NCBI RefSeq assembly: GCF_000708755.2
Contig: NZ_JGVU02000006.1
Span: 186,001-250,000, forward strand
DNA: 64,000 nucleotides
Origin: Metabacillus indicus LMG 22858
GTDB lineage: Bacteria; Bacillota; Bacilli; Bacillales; Bacillaceae
Direction of reading: 5' to 3'
Part shown: positions 26,100 through 34,092 of the stretch, piece after piece
Layout: each line of letters begins with the position of its first letter
Position numbering within the stretch: position 1 is the first letter of the stretch
Notes under the pieces: generated by a model
What the model saw: the letters and a program-made list of their open reading frames with translations, nothing else
Told to the model about the DNA's origin: nothing
The model's database searches: none
Position numbers and translations under genes: made by a program

Positions 26100-28517
26100 T
26101 TATAATTTTGCACGCTGCAATCTCAAGGCATTCAGTACAACTGATACGGAACTGAAGGCCATGGCTGCTCCGGCAAGCCATGGTGCAAGCAGACCTGCCG
26201 CTGCAATTGGAATGCCGAGCGTATTGTACCCAAAAGCCCAAAAGAGATTCTGCTTAATGTTGCGGATGGTCAGCTTGCTCATGTAGATGGCATCTGCAAT
26301 GCTGTTCAAGTCGCCTCTCATCAGCGTAATATCTGCCGCTTCCATGGCGATGTCCGTTCCTGTGCCGATTGCCATGCCTGTGTCTGCAGCGGCAAGGGCG
26401 GGAGCATCGTTAATGCCGTCCCCAACCATCGCCACTTTTTTCCCGGCCTTCTGAAGGTTTATCACTTCTTCTGCTTTTCCTTCAGGAAGCACTTCAGCAA
26501 TGACATGATCAATGCCCGCAGCTTTTGCGATAGCCTGTGCTGTCCGTTCGTTGTCGCCGGTCATCATGATGACGTCGAGTCCCATCTGTTTTAACCGTTC
26601 AACCGCTGCTTTAGATGTCTCTTTAATCGTATCCGCTACAGCAATCAAGCCCGCCAATTCTCCGTCAATCGCTGCAAGCATAGCCGTTTTCCCGTCAGCT
26701 TCAAGGCGTTCTTTTTCTGAAAGAGCTTCTTGCGGGTCAACTCCGTATTTTTCCATCAGGCGGATGGTGCCAATCAGCACTTCATGGCCTGCTGCCTCAG
26801 CTTTAATACCAAAACCAGGTACAGCCTCAAACTGGCTTGCTTCTGCGAGCTCGACACCCTTCTCTTTTGCTCCTGCGACAATAGCCTGAGCGAGAGGATG
26901 TTCAGACTGATTTTCTGCTGCAGCAATCAGCTTAAGAATAGCCTCTTCATCGCGGTCACCATAGAGAATCACATCCGTTAATTCCGGTTCCCCTTTTGTC
27001 ACAGTACCGGTTTTATCTAAAACAACCGTATCCACAAGGTGTGCCGTCTCCAGGTGTTCTCCGCCTTTAAAAAGAATACCCGCTTCAGCAGCGCGCCCGG
27101 AACCTGCCATGATGGAGGTAGGCGTAGCAAGGCCCAGAGCACATGGACATGCGATGACAAGCACCGCAATCATTTTTTCAAGCGCTCCTGCAAAGTTTCC
27201 CTGGTCAACCCATAAGATCCAAATCAGGAACGTTAGAACGGCAATCCCGACAACGATCGGAACGAATATGCCTGAAATTTGATCGGCTAGACGCTGAATC
27301 GGCGCTTTTGACGTTTGTGCCTGCTCAACCACTTTAATGATTTGTGCAAGCGCTGAATCCTTGCCGACTTTCGTTGCTTTCACCTTAACGAAGCCATTTT
27401 TATTAATGGTTGCTCCATAGACTTGATCACCAGGTGATTTATCGGCAGGAATGCTTTCACCTGTCAGCATGGATTCATCAAATGCTGAGATCCCCTCTAT
27501 AATTTCACCATCAACCGGCACTTTTTCTCCCGGTTTAATTAACACGGTGTCTCCTGCTGCAACTTCTTCAAGAGGCACCTCAAGTTCGGTGCCGTTCCTG
27601 ATCACCCTTGCTGTTTTTGCCTGAAGTCCCATCAGTTTTTTTATGGCTTCTGACGATCTTCCTTTTGCTTTAACCTCAAACAGCTTTCCGAGCAGAATCA
27701 AGGTAATCAGCACAGCACTCGTTTCAAAATACAGCTCCGGCATATGACCGGCATGCCCGATGGACTCTATTGTCAAATAGAGACTGTAGAAATAGGCAGC
27801 TGATGTTCCAAGTGCAACAAGAACGTCCATGTTGGCACTCTTATTTTTAAGTGCTTTGTAGGCGCCAATGTAAAACTGGCCTCCAATTATAAATTGAACC
27901 GGAGTTGCGAGAATCAGCTGAAACCAGGGATTCATAAACAGTTCCGGCACATACATCCATGAGGTGAAGGAGAAATGACCGACCATTGACCAGAGCAGGG
28001 GAATTGAAAGGATGGCCGATAATATAAATTTTCTCTGCTGCTTCCCAATCTCTTTTTGCTTGCGGTCTGCTGTATCTTCATGGCCCTTCTCTGCTTTGAC
28101 ACTTGCTCCATACCCCAGTTTTTCAATCCGCTTGATCATATCCTGATGTGTAATAACAGAAGGGCTGTATTCAACCGAACCTGTTTCAAGAGCTAAGTTA
28201 ACGGTTGCTTTTGATACGCCTTCGAGCTTGTTCAGTCCTTTTTCAATTCTTGCCGAACAAGCTGCACACGTCATTCCGCTAATACTGAATTCAGCTTTTT
28301 CAAGACTGACTCCGTATCCCAGATCCTCTACCTTTTGATGAATGGCTGCGCTGTTCGTTTTTCCCTGATCGAATGTGACGGAAGCTTTCTCGAGAGCGAG
28401 GTTCACTGTTGCCTGCTCAACTCCCTCAAGCTTATTCAGGCCTCTTTCAATTCTGTTTGAACAGGCTGCACACGTCATTCCGGTTATTTGAAAATTGGTT
28501 TCTTTGAGATTGCTCAT
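26100..28517 (-). CDS. copA: Copper-exporting P1B-type ATPase CopA
   Basis: Pumps Cu(I) out of the cell. 805 residues from the ATG at 28517 (GGAGGG site); the frame extends upstream without a site. Two N-terminal heavy-metal domains each with GMTCAAC, then the membrane CPC motif (VIACPCALGLATP), DKTGT phosphorylation site, SEHPLAQAI His-Pro motif and GDGINDAPAL. Upstream lies a CsoR-type palindrome. CopZ and CsoR genes follow upstream, but a pair of repeats separates copZ from copA. Confidence 0.96.
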   Translation of the reverse strand: MSNLKETNFQITGMTCAACSNRIERGLNKLEGVEQATVNLALEKASVTFDQGKTNSAAIHQKVEDLGYGVSLEKAEFSISGMTCAACSARIEKGLNKLEGVSKATVNLALETGSVEYSPSVITHQDMIKRIEKLGYGASVKAEKGHEDTADRKQKEIGKQQRKFILSAILSIPLLWSMVGHFSFTSWMYVPELFMNPWFQLILATPVQFIIGGQFYIGAYKALKNKSANMDVLVALGTSAAYFYSLYLTIESIGHAGHMPELYFETSAVLITLILLGKLFEVKAKGRSSEAIKKLMGLQAKTARVIRNGTELEVPLEEVAAGDTVLIKPGEKVPVDGEIIEGISAFDESMLTGESIPADKSPGDQVYGATINKNGFVKVKATKVGKDSALAQIIKVVEQAQTSKAPIQRLADQISGIFVPIVVGIAVLTFLIWILWVDQGNFAGALEKMIAVLVIACPCALGLATPTSIMAGSGRAAEAGILFKGGEHLETAHLVDTVVLDKTGTVTKGEPELTDVILYGDRDEEAILKLIAAAENQSEHPLAQAIVAGAKEKGVELAEASQFEAVPGFGIKAEAAGHEVLIGTIRLMEKYGVDPQEALSEKERLEADGKTAMLAAIDGELAGLIAVADTIKETSKAAVERLKQMGLDVIMMTGDNERTAQAIAKAAGIDHVIAEVLPEGKAEEVINLQKAGKKVAMVGDGINDAPALAAADTGMAIGTGTDIAMEAADITLMRGDLNSIADAIYMSKLTIRNIKQNLFWAFGYNTLGIPIAAAGLLAPWLAGAAMAFSSVSVVLNALRLQRAKL

Positions 28518-28530
28518 TTCGAGTCCCTCC

Positions 28531-28552
28531 ATATACCACATAGGGGTATATA
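28531..28552. promoter_or_regulatory. CsoR-type operator of copA
   Basis: Inverted repeat ATATACC-ACATAGG-GGTATAT just upstream of the copA ribosome site, resembling the TACCC...GGGTA copper-sensing repressor operators of Bacillus copZA. Confidence 0.75.
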
Positions 28553-28621
28553 TTTTTGAAAAAGAAAACGTGCGGTTTAGCACGGTTTCTTTGGTTTGAT
28601 AAAGGCAGTTCCGATTTCGCA

Positions 28622-28741
28622 TTGTCCAGCTGCACCTCCCAGGTCCTCAGTCGGAACAAAATCCCCCAAAAAGGCAAACTCGGCCTTTTCGTGTGATTTC
28701 TTATCCGCCGATCGGCCCTAAACGGTCGGCTCCGCTTTTCG
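28622..28741. repeat. Interspersed repeat, degenerate copy
   Basis: Starts TTGTCCAGCTGC and keeps CTCAGTCGGAACAAAATCC, AAAAAGGCAAACTCGG; same family as 2750-2866 (reverse orientation) but shortened and diverged. Confidence 0.65.
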
Positions 28742-28866
28742 TGTTGTCCAGCTCCATCGCCTAACTCCTCGGCCAGAACGGCTCCGCCAAAAAAAGCAAA
28801 CCCGGCTTTTTCCGGCGGATCCTTTTCTGCCCTTCGGAGCTGACCAAGGCGATTCCGCTTTTCGTT
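28741..28866. repeat. Interspersed repeat, fuller copy
   Basis: TGTCCAGCTCCATCGCCTAA ... GCCAAAAAAAGCAAACCCGG ... CCGGCGGATCC ... GGAGCTGACCAAGGCG, the reverse complement layout of 2750-2866. Ends in TTTTCGT like its neighbour; the two form a head-to-tail pair between copA and copZ. Confidence 0.75.
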
Positions 28867-29073
28867 TTATTCCACCTCATACCCCTGATCATCAATAGCT
28901 TCTTTGATGGCAGCCAGGTTCACTTTTTCCGGGTTGTACTCGACAGCTACTGTGCCTTCGTTAAGATTGACTTTTACTGATGTGACACCGTTCAGTTCAC
29001 CCACGCCGCCTTCTACTGCTTTCACACAATGGTTGCATGACATTCCCTGTACATTCAATGTTGCGTTTTCCAT
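28867..29073 (-). CDS. copZ: Copper chaperone CopZ
   Basis: 68-residue heavy-metal-associated domain with GMSCNHC (Cu(I)-binding Cys13/Cys16 region) and the ferredoxin-like beta-alpha-beta pattern. Delivers Cu(I) to CopA's N-terminal domains. Twenty bases downstream of csoR, so csoR-copZ is one transcript, while copA has its own operator. Confidence 0.95.
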   Translation of the reverse strand: MENATLNVQGMSCNHCVKAVEGGVGELNGVTSVKVNLNEGTVAVEYNPEKVNLAAIKEAIDDQGYEVE

Positions 29074-29093
29074 ATTGTATCTCCCCTTTTGTT

Positions 29094-29420
29094 TTATTTC
29101 ATTAGACGTTTAACAGTTACAAGTACTTCATCGATGACTTCAAGATCACCATCCTGGATGCGTTCGACCAGACAGCTTTTCATGTGGCCTTCAAGAAGAA
29201 TTTTGCTGACGGAATTCAGGGCAGATTGTACAGCAGCTATTTGAGTCAGAACATCATCACAATAGGTATCCTTATCAATCAGCCCTTTTACTCCCCGAAT
29301 CTGGCCTTCTATTCTGTTCAGCCGTGTCACTAAATTCTTTTTAGTTGTTTCCGAATGATGGCTCTTTCGGTCTGTTCCTGGAACATGACAGCTTTCAGGT
29401 TCATTTACGTGATCAACCAT
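29094..29420 (-). CDS. csoR: Copper-sensing repressor CsoR
   Basis: 108 residues. Cu(I) ligands Cys-His-Cys are visible: TYCDDVL, then GHMKSCL. Helical RcnR/CsoR fold without HTH. The ATG at 29420 has AAGGAGG eight bases upstream; a GTG three codons earlier is too close. An operator overlaps its own promoter, so it should repress itself and copZ until copper binds. Confidence 0.95.
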   Translation of the reverse strand: MVDHVNEPESCHVPGTDRKSHHSETTKKNLVTRLNRIEGQIRGVKGLIDKDTYCDDVLTQIAAVQSALNSVSKILLEGHMKSCLVERIQDGDLEVIDEVLVTVKRLMK

Positions 29421-29447
29421 GTCATGCACCTCCTTGATTTAAATTTA

Positions 29448-29470
29448 CCATACCCCCCTACCCTATGTAA
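29448..29470. promoter_or_regulatory. CsoR operator and promoter of csoR-copZ
   Basis: Minus strand TACATAGGGTAGGGGGGTATG lies exactly between TTTACA (29466-29471) and GTAAAT (29443-29448), matching the GGG-rich CsoR site that blocks the spacer of its promoter. Confidence 0.82.
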
Positions 29471-29483
29471 AGGAAAAAACCGC

Positions 29484-30161
29484 CTATTTTTTTTCGTCTG
29501 TCCACTTGTAGCCTGCACCCCATACCGTTTGAAGGTGTTCTTCAACCGGAAAGCCTGTTTTTCTAAGTTTGTCCCGGATATGTCTCACGTGAGAATCGAC
29601 CGTTCTGCCGTCTGTATCTGCCTCATATCCCCATACTGCCGTAATCAGGTGGTCCCGGTCAAACACCCTGTTCCGGTTTTGCAGAAAAAGACCGACCAGT
29701 CGAAATTCTTTTGGGGTAAAAGGAATTGTTTTCTCTCGGTAAACAGCTTCCTGCTTATTTTCATCCCACTTTAATCCCCTGAATTCAATTGCAGGGTTGT
29801 TTCGCGTTCTTCTTAGAATGGCTTCAATTCTTGCAAGCAATTCGGATTCATCAAACGGTTTCGTCAGATAGTCATCCGCACCGGCCCTGAGTCCTTTTAC
29901 AATATCCGCCTTATGATCCCGGGCGGTGACCATAATAATCGGAATATCTGAAAACAGCCTGATCTCCCTGCAGATCTCAAAACCGCTTTTATCCGGCATC
30001 ATGATATCTAAAATCACCAGAGCAGGGTTTTCACTTGCGATCAAGTCTGCCGCTTCATTGCCGTCGGTGCTTTTCACGCAGGAATAGCCTGCAGGCACAA
30101 GATAAAGCTCCAGCAGATTAAGCATCAGCTGTTCATCATCTATCAAAAGTATTTTTTTCAT
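29484..30161 (-). CDS. OmpR-family response regulator
   Basis: 225 residues: receiver domain with phospho-Asp in LVILDIMMPDKSG (about Asp52) and Lys in YLTKPFDESELLARI, then a winged-helix DNA-binding domain with FTPKEFRLVGLFLQN and TDGRTVDSHVRHIRDKL. ATG overlaps the kinase stop by four bases, so the kinase gene comes first. Regulon unknown; neighbours are copper genes and a glutamate symporter. Confidence 0.93.
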   Translation of the reverse strand: MKKILLIDDEQLMLNLLELYLVPAGYSCVKSTDGNEAADLIASENPALVILDIMMPDKSGFEICREIRLFSDIPIIMVTARDHKADIVKGLRAGADDYLTKPFDESELLARIEAILRRTRNNPAIEFRGLKWDENKQEAVYREKTIPFTPKEFRLVGLFLQNRNRVFDRDHLITAVWGYEADTDGRTVDSHVRHIRDKLRKTGFPVEEHLQTVWGAGYKWTDEKK

Positions 30162-31516
30162 GCTTTTGACTCCTTTTGAAACTCAATGATAATAGAAGTT
30201 CCTTTTCCAAGACTGCTCTCTGCACGGACTGTGCCTCCCGCAGCCTCCACAATTTCTTTTACGATGGCCAAACCAAGACCTGTCCCTCCGCTGTGGCGCG
30301 ACCTCGACTTGTCTACTCTGTAGAGCCTGTCAAAGACATGCGGCAGGTCTTTCTCAGGTATCCCGATCCCCTCATCAGAAAAGGCAATCTTCACGGAATG
30401 CTGCTCTTCCCGGACTTTGACTGTAATGGCTGAATTCTCCTCCGAATAGCGGATGGCATTGTCTAAAATATTCAAAGTAACTTGCTCAAACCTTGCCAGG
30501 TCAATAAAAAGATAGACCTCATCTTCCGGAAAGTCCTCTACAACCTCCATTTTTTTGTCTGCCAGAACGGCCTGAACCTGTTCAACTGTTTTTCGGAGGA
30601 ATGACCGTATCTCCGTTTTCTCTTTCTCAATGTGAAAGGACAGCTGATCCATTCTTGCCAGTTCGAACAGATCCTCCACTAATCTTGACAGGCTGGATGT
30701 TTGCTCGCTTAATATTGTCAAATAGTTCGATCGCTCAGCAGGGTGAAGCTCCGGTCTTTTTGCCACATCAGCATATCCCTTAATATACGTGAGGGGGGTA
30801 CGCAATTCATGAGCAATGCTTGCCAAAAATTCGTTTCTTTCCTGTTTCAGGTGCTCAAGATCACTTGCCAGCTTTTGAATGGAGGCACCAAGCTCGCCAA
30901 GCTCATCGTTTCTGTGCATTTGCAGCTTAACCGTAAAATCCCCTGCACTTAACCGCTCCGTTGCCTCTTTCATCTTGAGCAGGGGCTTTGTCACAATTCT
31001 TGATAAAAAGAAAACGGCTATAATCGTCAGCAGCACAGAAACAGTGCCGATAAAAAGGAAATGGTCGTTCAGCCTTGAGATCATGGATTGGATGGAATCT
31101 GTCCCTTTAAACATATAGACATATCCTTTTACCTTTTCCCCGTCGCGGACGGGGCTTGCCGTCCATATATAAGGACTGTTTTTCCAGTCTTCCCCCGATG
31201 CCGAAGGTTCCATTAATGCCTTTTCCATATCAGAATTGAGATCAGCAGATCCATAGAGAACGGTTTTATCCGCTGCTGTCAGCAAAACGTCCGTATCAGC
31301 CTCAGATTCCATGAGAACCACATGCTCCATTGTTGTTTCATCCCCGTGTTTCTCAAGGACATCACGATGGCTGTCCCCCCTGATTTGCAGGGCAGTCAGC
31401 TCTTCTTCTACACGTGTATTTACAAGATTTCTGTATAAAAAGAGAAAAAGACAGGTCTCTACTATTAAGATAATGATAAAAAACAATAATCCAATTTTAA
31501 TGGCAAGCTTGTTCAC
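30158..31516 (-). CDS. Sensor histidine kinase
   Basis: 452 residues from a GTG at 31516 with AAGGGG seven bases upstream (an ATG at 31552 has none). Two membrane helices flank an extracellular domain of about 125 residues; then HAMP, HisKA with SIAHELRTPLTYIKGYADV (phospho-His), and HATPase with NILDNAIRYS, DEGIGIP and GGTGLGLAIVKEIV. The gene order kinase-then-regulator is less common than the reverse. Signal unknown. Confidence 0.93.
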   Translation of the reverse strand: MNKLAIKIGLLFFIIILIVETCLFLFLYRNLVNTRVEEELTALQIRGDSHRDVLEKHGDETTMEHVVLMESEADTDVLLTAADKTVLYGSADLNSDMEKALMEPSASGEDWKNSPYIWTASPVRDGEKVKGYVYMFKGTDSIQSMISRLNDHFLFIGTVSVLLTIIAVFFLSRIVTKPLLKMKEATERLSAGDFTVKLQMHRNDELGELGASIQKLASDLEHLKQERNEFLASIAHELRTPLTYIKGYADVAKRPELHPAERSNYLTILSEQTSSLSRLVEDLFELARMDQLSFHIEKEKTEIRSFLRKTVEQVQAVLADKKMEVVEDFPEDEVYLFIDLARFEQVTLNILDNAIRYSEENSAITVKVREEQHSVKIAFSDEGIGIPEKDLPHVFDRLYRVDKSRSRHSGGTGLGLAIVKEIVEAAGGTVRAESSLGKGTSIIIEFQKESKA

Positions 31517-31601
31517 GGTGAATCCCCTTATTATTCTTATTTCTTTTACCATACCAGAAAAATATGCATAATTTGTGCAAGCGGGCTAAAAAAGCATACA
31601 C

Positions 31602-31626
31602 AAAAAGCGGCCCCAAAGGCCGCTTT
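31602..31626 (-). terminator. Terminator of the glutamate symporter gene
   Basis: AAAGCGGCC/GGCCGCTTT stem, then TTTG on the minus strand. Confidence 0.88.
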
Positions 31627-31631
31627 CTGTA

Positions 31632-32879
31632 TTAAACCATTTTCTCATCAATTTCAGGAATCTTATATTCTCCATGTTTCTTTTCCGTTTCAGCAACAAT
31701 AACAGCACATGCTGCATCTCCAGTGATGTTAACGGCTGTACGCGCCATATCAAGAAGACGGTCAATACCGATGATCAAGGCGATACCCGCTACTGGAAGA
31801 CCGACAGAGTTCAGTACCATGGCAAGCAGGATTAGTCCTACTCCCGGCACACCGGCAGTACCGATTGATGCAAGAACAGCTGTCAGAACGACCGTAATCA
31901 TTTGAGTGATTGTAAGGTCGATACCGTAAACCTGCGCAATAAAGATTGTCGCTACACCTTGCATGATTGCTGTTCCATCCATGTTGATTGTTGCGCCAAG
32001 CGGTTGAACGAAGCTTGAGATCGGCTCAGGAACTTTCAGGCGTTTTTGGGCTGTTTCCATAGATACAGGAAGTGTTGCATTACTGCTTGACGTACTGAAG
32101 GCAACTGCCATTGCCGGCGAGAAGTTTTTGAAAAATGCCACCGGACTTTGTTTTGCAAGGAAGAAGATGGCCGATCCATATGTGACAACGGCATGAATCA
32201 CAAGGGCAAGAATAACGACTCCCATGTAGAGACCCATTGCCTTCAGAGCATCGAGTCCCTGGCTGCCGACTGCTGCTGCGATTAAACCAAATGTGCCGTA
32301 TGGAGCGAATTTCATTACAAGATTGACAAGGTACATCATTAAGTCATTGCCCTGCTCAACAAATCTCAGCAAAGCACTTGCCTTTTTACCAAGGAATGTA
32401 ATACCAAGACCTACAAAGATTGAGAAAACGATAATCTGAAGCATATTGCCGTCAGCAAAAGCCTTAACAGGGTTTGTTGGAATCATGTTCAGCAGTGTTT
32501 CCGCTACAGAAGGGGCTTCCTTCGCTTCGTACTCTGCAGAAGATGTATCAAATTCCCCGAAGTTCCCCGGCTGAATCGTAAGGGCAAGAACCAGTCCGAT
32601 GACAATGGCGAGTGCGGTTGTTCCAAGAAAGAATGTTACAGTTTTAACACCGATTCTCCCAAGCTTCTTCGGATCACCGAGCCCGGCTACCCCAAGAGTA
32701 ATAGAGAAGAAGACAATCGGCACAACAAGCATGTTAATTAAGTTCAAGAAGATTTTTCCAAGCGGCGTAAACAGGAATGTATCCAGCTGCTTAAATAAAT
32801 CCGGGGCGGTAATATTGAGGATTAATCCTACAATTGCACCCAGAATGAGACCAATGATGATTTTCGTTGCTAGTTTCAT
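31632..32879 (-). CDS. Na+ (H+):glutamate/aspartate symporter (GltT/GltP type)
   Basis: 415 residues, dicarboxylate/amino acid:cation symporter fold with eight helices and two re-entrant loops. Serine-rich hairpin FSTSSSNATLPVS and NMDGTAIMQGVATIFIAQ are family signatures for Na+-coupled glutamate/aspartate uptake. ATG at 32879 with GGAGG. Behind a c-di-AMP riboswitch and terminator, so glutamate import is predicted to be shut when c-di-AMP is high. Substrate could also be C4-dicarboxylates; riboswitch context favours glutamate. Confidence 0.93.
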   Translation of the reverse strand: MKLATKIIIGLILGAIVGLILNITAPDLFKQLDTFLFTPLGKIFLNLINMLVVPIVFFSITLGVAGLGDPKKLGRIGVKTVTFFLGTTALAIVIGLVLALTIQPGNFGEFDTSSAEYEAKEAPSVAETLLNMIPTNPVKAFADGNMLQIIVFSIFVGLGITFLGKKASALLRFVEQGNDLMMYLVNLVMKFAPYGTFGLIAAAVGSQGLDALKAMGLYMGVVILALVIHAVVTYGSAIFFLAKQSPVAFFKNFSPAMAVAFSTSSSNATLPVSMETAQKRLKVPEPISSFVQPLGATINMDGTAIMQGVATIFIAQVYGIDLTITQMITVVLTAVLASIGTAGVPGVGLILLAMVLNSVGLPVAGIALIIGIDRLLDMARTAVNITGDAACAVIVAETEKKHGEYKIPEIDEKMV

Positions 32880-32975
32880 AGACAACCTCCGTAAAATAGA
32901 ATAATAAAAAGCTAGTTATTTATTCCCAGTTTAACGGGATGGAGAAACATGATTGTGAGAGTTTTTTGAAAAATA

Positions 32976-33005
32976 CAAAAAAACCACAGGAGGAACCCAT
33001 GGTTT
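32976..33005 (-). terminator. Terminator of the symporter riboswitch
   Basis: Minus strand AACCATGGG/CCTGTGGTT stem (wobbles) followed by seven T residues, between aptamer and symporter. Confidence 0.82.
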
Positions 33006-33051
33006 GCATTCGTCAATTTGAATAATTATGACTTTTCACAGTTGAGTCTCT

Positions 33052-33176
33052 CCAGCGCAAGCGAGGTTAGCTGTCGGATTCGGACGAAGAGCTGTCCTAC
33101 CTCAAAACTACAAGGATTCACCCCCAGTGCATGCGCACTTACTCGGGTCCCCCGCTCCTGTTAAGGATTAAGCGTA
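33052..33176 (-). ncRNA. c-di-AMP riboswitch upstream of the glutamate symporter
   Basis: Minus strand: ACGCTTAATCC, GAGCGGGGGACCC, GGGGGTGAATCC, GGTAGGACAGCTCTTCGTCC, GAATCCGACAGCTAACC, CGCTTGCGCT. All ydaO core segments are intact. Its P-arms differ from the ktr copy, so it is an independent leader. Confidence 0.94.
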
Positions 33177-33197
33177 TATTTATTAAGTTATACTACT

Positions 33198-33226
33198 ATT
33201 CTAAATAATAGTTTGTCTTTTGGCAA
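33198..33226 (-). promoter_or_regulatory. Promoter of the symporter leader
   Basis: Minus strand TTGCCA, 17-base spacer, TAGAAT, immediately upstream of the aptamer. Confidence 0.72.
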
Positions 33227-33300
33227 ACATCAAAATTTGCCTTTAGTTGGATTTAAGCATAAAATTTAGCAGAAATCGCGATAAATTAAGGAGTTTTCCC

Positions 33301-34035
33301 ATGAAAAGATGGATCAAAAATTTTTTTCTGATAGCCGTGGCAGTACTTGTACTTGCGTTTGCAGGCTTTTTCATATGGTCACAGCAGACATATAAAGCAA
33401 CTGAAGACCTTTACAACTCGACCAATATTCAAAAGGAAAACACAGCAGACGGCTATTTGCTTTTTGAACCGGTGAATCAGAAGACAAATACGGGCATTAT
33501 TTTTTATCCCGGAGCAAAGGTCGAGCCTGAAGCTTACGCCTATCTTGCCGAGCAGCTTGCTCAGCGGGGATATACAGCGGCGATTGTCAAAATGCCTTTT
33601 AACCTGGCGATTGCCGGCATCAATAAAGCCGGGAATGTAATTAAAGACAATCCGGAAATCACAAAATGGTATCTGGGAGGGCACTCACTTGGGGGAGCTT
33701 CAGCATCGATCTATGCCTATGACCACCAGGATACAATAAAAGGACTGTTCCTTATGGCTGCCTATCCCACAGATTCCAGTGATTTTTCCGGGACTGATTT
33801 TCCGATTTTGACAATTTACGGAGAGAAAGACGGTTTGGCCACTCTTGATGATATCAGGGAGAAAAAACACCTGCTTTCAGAGGATACATTTTTCTATCAA
33901 ATTAAAGGCGGAAATCATGCGCAGTTCGGCATTTACGGCAATCAAAAAGGCGATAATGAAGCGGACATCAACGTTTATATTCAGCAGGACCTTATTGTTA
34001 ATACAATCGACAGATGGATCATCATGAATCAATAA
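33301..34035 (+). CDS. Alpha/beta hydrolase, membrane-anchored
   Basis: 244 residues from ATG at 33301 (TAAGGAG site). N-terminal signal-anchor helix (FFLIAVAVLVLAFAGFFIW), then an alpha/beta hydrolase with nucleophile elbow GGHSLGGASA, Asp in YGEKDGLAT and His in GGNHAQFG, a complete Ser-Asp-His triad. Similar to the extracellular hydrolases annotated as carboxymethylenebutenolidase-like; substrate unknown. Stand-alone. Confidence 0.85.
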   Translation: MKRWIKNFFLIAVAVLVLAFAGFFIWSQQTYKATEDLYNSTNIQKENTADGYLLFEPVNQKTNTGIIFYPGAKVEPEAYAYLAEQLAQRGYTAAIVKMPFNLAIAGINKAGNVIKDNPEITKWYLGGHSLGGASASIYAYDHQDTIKGLFLMAAYPTDSSDFSGTDFPILTIYGEKDGLATLDDIREKKHLLSEDTFFYQIKGGNHAQFGIYGNQKGDNEADINVYIQQDLIVNTIDRWIIMNQ

Positions 34036-34044
34036 GTTTTAAAC

Positions 34045-34083
34045 AAAAAAACTGCACCCCTTCAAATAGCTTAAGGGTGCAGT
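34045..34083 (-). terminator. Terminator between hydrolase and pepF
   Basis: ACTGCACCC(C)TT / AAGGGTGCAGT stem; minus-strand T-run (A-run at 34045-34050). Serves convergent genes, best for pepF. Confidence 0.85.
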
Positions 34084-34092
34084 ATCTTATAA

